Shown piece by piece: positions 1 to 10,028 of a stretch of DNA of 64,000 nt. The stretch comes from Capitella teleta (lineage: Eukaryota; Annelida; Polychaeta; Capitellidae), in assembly GCA_000328365.1 (NCBI GenBank), contig KB292771.1:154877-218876 (forward strand), given 5' to 3'. Numbering within the stretch: position 1 is the first letter of the stretch; every line of letters begins with the position of its first letter. The notes beneath the pieces were generated by a model, which had not been told where the DNA came from, made no database searches, and saw only the letters and a program-made list of their open reading frames with translations. Position numbers and translations under genes: made by a program.

Positions 1-1
1 C

Positions 2-1541
2 AGTGATGACCCTTTCTCGCCAGAAGAATACATCAAAGTCAAAATCTCGCTAAAACAGGGAAAGAGTTCAGGCCCTGATGAAATTCCTCCTGAGGTCCTC
101 AAGAACTGTGACCTGGACAACATCATCTTGGACATATGTAACCATGCTTTGATTAACGGTGCTAAACCTGATCTGTGGTCACTCTCCAGCATTATCCCAG
201 TACCTAAGTCAGGAGACCTGTCTAAAACTGACAACTACAGAGGCATTAGTTTGACTTGTATAATAGCCAAGATGTATAATCGCATGATATTGAACAGAAT
301 CAGACCTGCAATAGATCCCCAGTTGAGAACAAACCAAAATGGATTTAGGCCAAAGAGAACAACTGTCGCTCAGATTATGGCTCTGAGAAGGCTAATAGAG
401 GGGGTGAAAGAGAAGAACCTACCAGCAGTTCTGACCTTTATCGATTTCAGGAAGGCCTTTGACTCCATCAGCAGAAGCAAAATGTTTAAAATTCTTGAAG
501 CGTACGGAATTCCACACAACCTGCTGAATGCAATTAAGAGCATGTATACCAACACGAGAGCCAAAGTAAGAACACCAGACGGGGAGACAGAAGAGTTTGA
601 GATCAAGGCAGGTGTACTCCAGGGGGATACTTTGGCCCCCTTCCTCTTTATTGTTGTACTTGACTTTGCTCTGCGACAAGCCATCAGCGGTAGTGAGGAA
701 AAGCTGGGATTTACATTGACCCCACGACGGTCTGCCAGAGTCCACGCCAAAGTCATTACTGACCTTGAATTTGCAGATGATATCTGTCTTCTGAGTGATG
801 ACATCCAGCAAGCGCAACAGCTACTTTCACTTGTTGAGACTGAGTGCAAAAATGTGGGGCTAGAATTGAATGCGAAGAAGACGGAAGTGATGACATATAA
901 CATCGAAGACCAGTGTTCTATCAAAACTACCTCTGGAGCAGTGCTCAAAAGGGTGGCTGATTTCAAGTACTTAGGATCATGGGTTGAATCCACAGAACAA
1001 GACGTTAAAATCAGAAAGGCACTCGCATGGCGGGCACTCAACAAGATGAAGACCATTTGGAAATCTAAGATGTCACGTGATACTAAGGTCCGACTCTTCC
1101 AGGCGACTGTAGAATCAGTGTTGCTATACGGATGTGAGGCATGGACAATAACACCAACCTTAGAGAAGTCTCTAAATGGCTGCTACACCCGTATGCTACG
1201 GGCAGTCCATGAAGTGAAGTGGTATCATCATGTGCCAAACAGCGAGCTGTACAAGAACATGAACAAGGTCGGAGACACAGTGGCCGCCCGGAGAATGAGG
1301 CTGGCAGGGCATTGCCTGCGTCATAAGGAATTGCCAGCAAGTGGACTAATCCTCTGGGCACCAAACCATGGCAAAAGAGCCAGAGGGCGAAGAAGACTGA
1401 ACTACATCGATGTCTTGAAAAGGGATGCTGGAGTTGAAAGCGAGGGGGAATTGGCCACATGTATGATGGATCGAGACATCTGGCGGATCCATGTTCGAGC
1501 CCGACTGAGGCCGCCCTAGTAGTAGTAGTAGTAGTAGTAGT
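2..1541 (+). mobile_element. RTE-like LINE, 3' part of the reverse transcriptase ORF and (TAG)n tail
   Basis: One frame is open from base 2 to the stop at 1517-1519, so the ORF begins upstream of the window. It encodes a non-LTR reverse transcriptase: YRGISL and NGFRPKRTT (fingers), TFIDFRKAFDSI (first catalytic Asp), AGVLQGDTLAPFLF, and FADDICLL (catalytic FADD box, near 770). The C-terminal extension has YGCEAWT, RMRLAGHCLRH, GKRARGRRRLNYIDVLKRD and MMDRDIWR, which is typical of RTE-clade LINEs. The stop codon is the first unit of a TAG microsatellite (about 1517-1541), so there is almost no 3' UTR. The visible part has no frameshift, which suggests a young copy. The clade is assigned from memory of the C-terminal motifs. 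That it is a LINE is nearly certain. Confidence 0.9.
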
Positions 1542-1839
1542 AAAGTGACAGAACCGCTGACATTTCATATTCAGTTGGTTTAAGAACATATCATGGCATC
1601 GACATCGACTTCATCCTCAACAAACTCTAGCCTTGTTGTTGTGATCCATCTGTTTGATAGAATCACTTCCTCTACTTACCTCATAAATCACCATTTTCAC
1701 AATATATACGTCATACTACTTATCATTAGTACTGCGCAATTGTAATTTTCAACTATATGATGTTTCACTATGTGTCCTTCAATCTTATGTTCATTTATAT
1801 TCATAAAATGCTTTCACTAAACGCCTACCTTTTAGTTCA

Positions 1840-2551
1840 AACACTTGTCTTAAACTGGACTCCGAAAAGACCGAGTTTCTGGTAATTTCGTCAGCCAAGA
1901 TGTCGCGTAATATCCCTCGCTTGTGTTTATCGGTTGGTGACTGCGAACTCGAGCTATCACCTAAAGCGAGGAATCTTGGAGTCATCATTAACCACCACGC
2001 TACTATGAACGACCAGATCTCATCGGTGTGTCGCTCAGCCTACGTGCAACTGCGCTGCCTGACGAAGATCTTAATAGAGAGTCTTTTTTTTTATCAATCG
2101 CAAAGCCCTCGAGGCACTCGTCCATGCTTTCGTGACATCCAAACTGGACTATTGTAATTCACTTTACATTGGAATCCCGCAGTGCCAACTCATTAGGCTG
2201 CAACGAGTACCGAATTGTGCGGCGCGTCTGTTCACAGGTGCTGACCTTCGCGACCACATTTCCCCCATTCTACGAACGCTACATTGGCTCCCAGTGGAGC
2301 GCAGCGCATACGTTTTAAAGTCTGCCTGCTGATATGCAAAGCCGTAACTAGTGACGTACCGCAGTACCTGTGAGACTTAGTTCATGCAAATGTGTCAAAT
2401 CGAACACTAAGATTCGGTCAGGAATTACATCTCCGCGTTCCATTCACTCAGTCTCACCTCGTCAAAACCTCATGTTTTAGTTATATTGGACCCTTCCTTT
2501 TTAATTCTTTGCCACCACATGACTACGTGGTGAAACATGCACGAACTGTTG

Positions 2552-2596
<45 letters not shown>

Positions 2597-2711
2597 ATCT
2601 TATAAGACCCACCTTTTTTCTTTTATGTAATTTAATCTAGTATATTGTATTAGCGTTCAGAGTAAGTGTTTGGATTGTACGCTATAGAAAATAAATTTTC
2701 ATTTTCATTTT
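1840..2711 (+). mobile_element. Decayed CR1/L2-group LINE, 3' end
   Basis: Broken frames read LNSEKTEFLV, ELELSPKARNLGVIIN, SKLDYCNSLYIGIP, IRLQRVPNCAARL, ILRTLHWLPVE and FLFNSLPPHDYV. These are the late reverse-transcriptase and thumb motifs of CR1/L2-type LINEs, where intact copies read LNALP and then a KxxLKTHLF end. The frame shifts between 2090 and 2135, and a pure run of 40 A (2556-2595) has expanded inside the last coding block. The tail (2650-2711) matches the element at 8632. This is an old, dead copy that is 5' truncated. Confidence 0.8.
2556..2595 (+). repeat. Poly(A) run of 40
   Basis: This pure A run interrupts the C-terminal coding block of the LINE remnant between TVEL and HLIRPTF. 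It probably grew from a lysine codon stretch. Confidence 0.95.
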
Positions 2712-3018
2712 TCATTAATCACCGATGATTCAGATCGTTTTATTTAATGCACAGATTGGTCATCAACCTATAAATAGATGGGGCATCAACCCAAACAGCA
2801 GCGACAAAATTACTACCCCATGTGTGACCATAATCGGCAGCGAATAAAGTCACGAATTGGTAATTACTAATTTGATTAATTAAGATCAATGGCAGGTGAA
2901 GCAGCAGTTGTTGTTTTTCGTTTGATTTTGTTTTCGTTTCTAACCTATCAGGGTCAATGACCGCCTAGCTGCCCACCTTGTGAAATGTGTGTTCCGGGTA
3001 TGACATAACCTTACCCTT

Positions 3019-3023
3019 TATAA
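3019..3023 (+). promoter_or_regulatory. TATA box of the secreted GRB2-like gene
   Basis: CCCTTTATAACAC lies about 50 bp upstream of the initiator ATG at 3070. Transcription would start near 3050 and leave a 5' UTR of only about 20 bases. Confidence 0.5.
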
Positions 3024-3069
3024 CACGAGCCTCCTGTGACTATTCTCCTACAAACATTTGCACATCAGC

Positions 3070-5348
3070 ATGAGGTTCACACCAGTGACCTTGCTCTGCT
3101 TGATTCTTCCTGCGGTTTTCGCGGCTAGCTGTGAACCGAAGGTGATGCCCAATATCGAGTAAGTAATGGGTACTCAGGCAGGGAATATCATTTTGCATTC
3201 TCATCCATCTGGTGTCTGAAAGAGTTTGTCAATTTATCTCATCATTTTGGAAAGTCTTCGTGTACTTCATATCTAGGTTCAATTACGTATGTGCAATTTT
3301 CTGCCCATTCCCTTAGTTCCATGTTTCAATCTATCTCATTTTCTTTTTTCAGTGTGGAAGCAATTGCGATAATGGATTTCACAGCTACTGCTGCCGATGA
3401 ACTCAGCTTCACCAGGAATGCTAAGCTTAAGGTGGGTTGCCTGTTTGTTGTGTTGACGCCTGAAGTCAGGTGTGTCGACATTCTTGGGGGTAGCACAATA
3501 CATTTCTCATAATTGTCCTCACTACAGATGCTGAATATGGATGGAGACTGGTACCTGGCCAAACTGCGTAACAAAGAGGGTTACATCCCTGGCAGTTCTG
3601 TGTATGTGCTTCCAGCTCCGTGCGTTTAATGCTCATCTCAGCAACGCTCCTTAAATGTCTTGTATTTCTCAGCTCGTACCTCACGCATTTAAATCGTGCA
3701 GATGTAAGAGGTTTACTCCTAGAGAAAAATGGGAAAAAAGAACAGATTCAAAACGATGGAGCTTTCTTGATTCGGCCAGACGAAGCCCGACCGGGTGAAT
3801 TCGTAGTGTCTGTAAAGTGAGTATAGCGAAGGGTTTTTATTACATATCCGCAATTTCCTGGCGGAGCTGCAGGTCGTCTCCATAGTCGATATCTGCACTT
3901 GATTTTTTTTTTTTTTTTTTTTTTCTTTTAAGCCAATCGGAATTGGACAAATGAGTAAATACCATTTAGCATGTTGATTGAGTCAAAAGCGAGAAACGGA
4001 GTATCGAACCCCAACATGTAATTTTGTTAAGCTCAAAAAGTGACCTCCTAAGGTCAGGCCTACGCTATAAGATTCGGACATAAGTGTCTCTGGTAGAGCA
4101 TCTTGCCAGTACATCAAACACCAGAAGTATCAGGTTGCTTTATCAAAACAAGTAATGTCTTGAAAAAACTGCATGCTCCTAAACTTGTACTCTGGCTGCC
4201 ATGACGTACCCTGGCTGCCATGACGGTCAGGTGTGCACGGTTAAAACAGCTAATCAGAACAAGAGATTTCTCCACTGTCAACACGACAACTTGACTATAG
4301 CTCAACGGAAAAGTATCAATACCATTCAAGCCGAGATACTAGGTTGGCTGTCATAGAGAGCCATTTTGTAGTCACTGATCACATAAATTAGTTTGGAGCT
4401 GCGCTAAATATTCAATGCATTAATTTTGCTGAAAAAAAGTTGTTTGTTCCATGACATGATAATTCCCACGCCCTAAACCCAAATCAGGTCTGAACAAATA
4501 TAGGAGAAAATTAGTGCCTTTTAATCAATAATATATTCAACGCTAATTGAAATAATCAAGACTAAAAACGGACTCACTTTCCATTATACTTATCTATTTT
4601 CTTGGCTGTGCCGTCTAATAATTTTCTTATGATGACAGTTTTTAGGACATTTTTTTTGGTGATTTTTCTTGTGATTTTTCTTGTGATTTTTCTTGTGATT
4701 TTTTCCCCGTTTTAATGCCGTTATCACGTGATGTGCGATCATTGCCAATTCACAAATTTTATAAGCGTGGTTTCCCACCTTTTCAGAAACGGCGATTCTG
4801 TTGAGGACTTTGAGATCATGAAAGACGCTGAGGACAAATTTTTCATTTGGGTTATCAAGTTTGAATCCCTGGATGCCCTTGTTAGGTATCACCGCTCGGC
4901 TTCAATCAGCAAATCTGGAACCGTTTTACTCAATAACTTTGTTTGGGTGAGTGAGGAGGAAAATAAATAATATTAAGGGGACAAAAAATCTAACATAGCA
5001 ATGAACAAGAAATATTAACAAATAATGAACGCTGTTTATGGAAACCTATTGACATGATGTTAGTCCATGTTGCTAAATCAAGTGTCTCATATTATCACGC
5101 AATGTCCTTGGAATAGAGACAAAGTGAAAATAAAATCAGTGTAACAAATACTATTTTCCTACTTGCAGACGAAAATGATCGCTGATAAGGATGTATCGGC
5201 TGACTTGGACCTGAGAAAAGGAGACATAATCACGGTCTTAGACAGAACGGATTCCAAGAACTGGTTGGGGGAGATAGAGCGGGAGGGACAAGTATGTCGG
5301 GGCACTTTCCCTCAGGCATCCGTCACCCCATACGACGGGCCTCTTTGA
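3070..5348 (+). CDS. Secreted GRB2-like adaptor: signal peptide-SH3-SH2-SH3
   Basis: Six exons join in phase with GT/AG borders: 3070-3158, 3353-3431, 3528-3619, 3673-3816, 4787-4946 and 5169-5348, giving 247 residues. Residues 1-18 (MRFTPVTLLCLILPAVFA) form a textbook signal peptide with likely cleavage at VFA|AS. SH3-1 spans about 31-87 (VEAIAIMDF, DELSF, GDWYLAKL, GYIP), SH2 about 88-180 (GAFLIRPDEA, FIWVIKFESL, YHRSAS) and SH3-2 189-247. Order and spacing match GRB2/Drk (about 217 residues), but GRB2 is cytosolic and has no signal peptide. The codon aligned with the start Met of GRB2 is GTG (V31), so translation depends on exon 1. Several ligand-contact residues are changed: S88, S90, H107 and K109 of the GRB2 SH2 correspond here to D123, A125, D142 and E144, and the NY of the SH3 pockets is lost. 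The mature chain has exactly two Cys (21 and 231). Its function is unknown. An extracellular or lumenal role is inferred. Confidence 0.85.
4659..4704. repeat. 12-bp tandem repeat, about 4 copies, in intron 4 of the GRB2-like gene
   Basis: GTGATTTTTCTT is repeated just upstream of the exon 5 acceptor at 4787. It makes a T-rich stretch with no coding sense. Confidence 0.85.
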
Positions 5349-5460
5349 GTTGAAAACAATGCTATGTGATATGGTTTCTAATCGCACTCCGCCTTTTCCT
5401 CCATAATGATCACTTCATAGGGCTTATTTTCGTTTATTTTGCTTTTCCAATTCTAAATGA

Positions 5461-5466
5461 AATAAA
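5461..5466 (+). terminator. Polyadenylation signal AATAAA of the GRB2-like gene
   Basis: AATAAA lies 113 bases after the stop codon at 5348, a normal distance for a short 3' UTR. Confidence 0.7.
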
Positions 5467-8400
5467 ACAAGATGCTTCTATAAAATGCATGAAACCACGT
5501 TGAATTATATGTTTCAAGGAGTACCTAGTATACCTACCGGGGTTCCGTGACCGATCAGAATTGAAGCCAGATTTACTATTTTGTTGAATGTCGAGGCGTC
5601 ACCATTACAGCAGCTCAATGAAAACTCGCCATGCTGGTGCTTTATTCTATATATTCCCCTTAAACTCCAAGTTATCGTAAATTGGCGATTTAACATGACA
5701 CAGATATTCTAGTAGTTAGAAAAGAAAAAAAAAGTATAAAAATGACAGTCACGTGGTCTACACAATACGGCGCTGGATCACTCATTTGCTTCTCGATCAT
5801 TGAGGTGTAAATACATTTTTCGTGGGTCCTTCAAATAACACCATTCTCCTCTCCTCCTGAAGAATCGAGGATTCACATTGTTAATCTAATGCACACAATC
5901 ATCTGACCATTTATCACAAACAAATGCGACGACACAATGTGATACATCGAATGCTGAATTGATTTCATTGCAAAGGACTGATGCATTAAATTGAACTGGA
6001 TTTATGTCAAGAACTCTTTTTTTTTTTTTTTTTTACATAATATTCCACAATGCTGCTTTTCCTTCCGTTTCATTCCGCTGACTCAAGCGTTGTGCCTTCA
6101 ATTGATAGCGTAATCACTCTGATCTTCCAATTAGCTGGTTATCACGAGTGTGAACTATAATGGGTTTCGCTGGAGATTAATGAATACACAAGAGGAGTCT
6201 GCAGTGAGGATCCTCTTCGTTCGCAGGAACCCACATCAGTCCAGTGTGTGGTAATCTTATCTTCTACCCAACCCCGAAGGGCTCAGAGTAGGGATGAATA
6301 TAACAATGATGATTCACCTCCAGATTCACCGATTTATTAGGCAGAATTCATGCTTCGCAACTGGTGTTGGGTTATGTGTATGTCTTGCTGGATCAGTGTC
6401 GAAGGGGCAACTGATGTCGGAGCATCGTTAGGTGAGGTGAGTTCAATGTCAGTTGTCAGATTTGCCCGTTATAATCCCTTGGGGCGTTTAATTAATGGAG
6501 AAAGAAGTGGTTGGCCGATGACTAGTTTAAAGACGACGAGGTCTATTTTGGCTTTAGGGATACCCTTGCCGTCAACTCGGCATGAATATTACATCAGGAA
6601 TCGCGCGTGCGCTCGACTCGCGAATCTCATTAGGTATGCCAAGGTGAAGCGATATCGGACTTTATTTGGAGATGAGCTCTTCGGTAATTGCTCTAAAAAT
6701 TATGCCACGTGGTATTGAAGCCTTAACACATGCAGTATATGATAAACACATCACAGCTATAATTATAAGTTATCATTCAATAGGTCCCACGATCGTAATA
6801 TCTGCTACTTAAAACGACAGAATAAGAGAATGATGTACATGCATAGTTCTGCTGTGGAATCGGATTATTTCTTTGCGTTTAGTTTTATGCATGTATTATT
6901 ATTTATTATTTATTTTTGGATTTATTATTTATGTTTACTTTATTTATGTTTGCTTGAGTACCCGGAACGTTTTTCGAAGCCAATCGTGGAAAAAACCCAA
7001 TGCTAATATACATGTAATGGACTAATAACTTCGGCCAAAACACTATTGCTGCTTTTCAAAAATCATAACGTTTACGCATTTGTATGATGTAAATTACTAG
7101 AACATTCTTAAGTTCTTTGCAAGTAGCATCTCAACAGAAAATTTTCCGTATTTGTTTCTCAATTGTTTCTCTCATCTTCACTCAAATGGTACCATTATAA
7201 TCGCAATTATCTTTCTCTAACAACATTTCCTTTTTAATCAACAAAACTCGCCACTCAGTATATAATTTCAAGAACCTCGACCCACCTCGATTCACATGCA
7301 AAGACCTGTAATATCCACAAACCAAACCTGGGCCATCAATACCAATATTTTACCAAATAAGAGCAATTGAAAATGTTCAAGAGGAAAGCCACCAAAATGG
7401 TAGGCCTAGTCAGCCTCTCAGGTCTCAATTGCCTACGAACACGCACGCGGCGGCTACACCAACTGCAATTAGCAACTCTGACTTACAGGGTGGCCTATAT
7501 ATATCCACGGTGACCTTATTGAATGCATAGTCAATGCACAGTCAAAAGTGAAAGTCATATTTATTGATACAAGAGTGAATAGCCGTTCCTGGCCTTCTCA
7601 GTATACGGACGTACTTGTATAGGCACATATGAGAAGCAACCGACATTAAAATAGTCAAGAAGCGACACCGAACTGGCAGAATTTTAATGAATACTGTTTC
7701 ACTGCCAGGAATACCGACTTATGTGGCGGACTTCCCATCAGTGAACCGACTTGAGTAGCCCGACGAGACGGCGATCACTGGCGAAATTGCAACCGTCGAC
7801 GTGCATCTGTGCCCAGCAAGGCATGGTCACCAAGGCAACATGGACATACATCGAGGAGCATACCACGTCCAGAGACACAGATGCCATAGACAGAATGCCG
7901 TCTGAATATTCTCATATACAGACGGAAGTTACATGAAATGATCATGAATTCAGCGCTCAATTTCAGACGCTCGTGAAAAATTGTGTAATTTGGCAATTAA
8001 GAAAGCTACCACCAGCCTGAAACTCACACAAACTAATCTTGATATATTTTGTCACCTAATTGAATAATAAAATACACAAACCATATTCTCAGTTTATAAA
8101 TAAAACCACTTGAATCTCAGCACAGCCAGCAGATGCGGTGTGAAGGCCATCTGAAATGGACATGAGGTGCCAAATGCCCCAATGGCATTTGAGGGGTCTG
8201 AAAAGAACAGCTCAGGTGATCATTTGGGTGATATGGCCCCGGGACAGTCGTCCGGAAACCATTGCATGTAGTGCTGTTTGGATTCGGCTGGAAAGAAGAC
8301 TGGATCGTGGTGGACATCTCGCACAATGTTGGCAGTCAGAATGGGATGGCATGATTACATGAATCGATCTCAGAATAGGATTGGTTTTAGTGCCGATCCT

Positions 8401-8631
8401 GCTGGGCAACAATGTGTATGACTCAGCCCCGCGGACCAGTGGTTGTGGCCGTTGTCGGCTTGTTAGGTATATTGGCTTGGCGAGGGTACCTGTAGCGAAA
8501 TGATGAAATTTGAGGAACAGGGTGTAGGGCCTCTGATATTGTAGATCTCAGAGAAACAGAATCATAAGTTCTGATTCAATCCCTGTAATATACATATTTC
8601 ATTTTTATCCATGTCATCATTGTTTTTTATG
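5467..8631. other. Intergenic, no gene seen
   Basis: Frames are short and lack codon bias, splice-framed exons or recognisable domains. The stretch holds T runs (for example 6018-6034) and TATT-rich sequence near 6890-6945. I see nothing else in it. Confidence 0.6.
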
Positions 8632-8701
8632 TAAAGAGCGTTTAGAGCATTTTAATGGATTTTACGCTTTATAAAATAAATTTATTATTATTTTATTATT
8701 A
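8632..8701 (+). mobile_element. 3' tail of a CR1/L2-group LINE
   Basis: The block GAGCGTTTAGAGCA, then TTTACGCTTTATAAAATAAA and an ATT-rich end, matches the tail at 2650-2711 (AGCGTTCAGAGTAAG, TACGCTATAGAAAATAAA) in order and spacing. Such tails close many CR1/L2-group LINEs. No coding part is recognisable directly upstream. Confidence 0.6.
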
Positions 8702-9369
8702 TATACTTGGAGGTAAAATAAACGCACGGGTCTATTATTGCAATTATTATTGGGTTATTATACTTTGTAGGCCATGAAATGTTGCGAAATAGATATTTCG
8801 AACATGCTTGACAACCTCATGCCTTTCACTTTCAAATCCCGGTAACCTTCACTTTGAGTATACTCTTGAGTACATGCGCAGTAGACAATAGTGACTGCCA
8901 AAGTGGGCATGAGAGACAAGCCTATAAATTTTGTACACGACAGTATTGAGACATTACAGAAAACTGCTGAGAACTGATTGTAGTCACTCATGAAGAATGG
9001 GGGAACATACCCCAAGCTCGAATCCAAACGCTCTGAAACAGCATTCGCCGGAGATGCACAGAGTGTGTGGACGCGAGAGGTGGACACACCCAAAATTGAG
9101 CGTGTGAATTTCACGTTTGACCCCTTGTCATTATTCTATGAAGGAAATAAATCAATTGAAACAGCTTTGTTTTTTTGCTGAAATTTTGTCAACGTCTGCA
9201 CAAATGAATCGTCTTCAAAACGTCGTAAAACGGAGTCAGTACAATGCATACAAAATAAACTCAGTTGTTATAATTGAGGCGTGCGTTTCATTTGCCTCTA
9301 AGTATATACTGTATTTTACATAGATATACATTATTAATGTTAACAATAATTACATGATTATAATATAAG
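8702..9369. other. Intergenic, no gene seen
   Basis: Overlapping open frames on both strands (for example 8758-9114 on minus) have no similarity I recognise and no splice context. Confidence 0.5.
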
Positions 9370-9502
<133 letters not shown>

Positions 9503-10028
9503 GCATATATGAATATGAATTTTAATTATTCCTCTCTGGAATCAACCCACAGACGCTCTACATACACAGCACGAACATCACATGTAGGCCTAATGGGCCT
9601 CAATAAAATTCAAAAGCAAAAGTTGACACGATCCGTAAAAGCTAGAAGAATACGCAATTTGGGTGTACAACATTGCACCAGGGCACCACATAATATTATG
9701 TATGAATATAAAAGTATTAATATTGATTGAGCCACCGAATCATTCATTCTTTGTGTGGCCAAAGAACGCCAGAGATCCTCATGCACTAACAATAGCACGA
9801 AATACAAACGACCGACGCACGCGCTTTGTGATCTGCTCACACGTCGATGGAATATTCATACTCCGCTTGCATAATTCACAGTTCTCAGTAACGACCCAAT
9901 CATTTCGCGTCACTTCAGCGACGCTATTTGTATCAATATTATAATAGTCAGCAAACCAAAACTGACGCCATCTTCGGCACTTCTGTCTCCATTGGTACGC
10001 AAGCTGTGCGTTTCGCTTTTGTGGAGCT

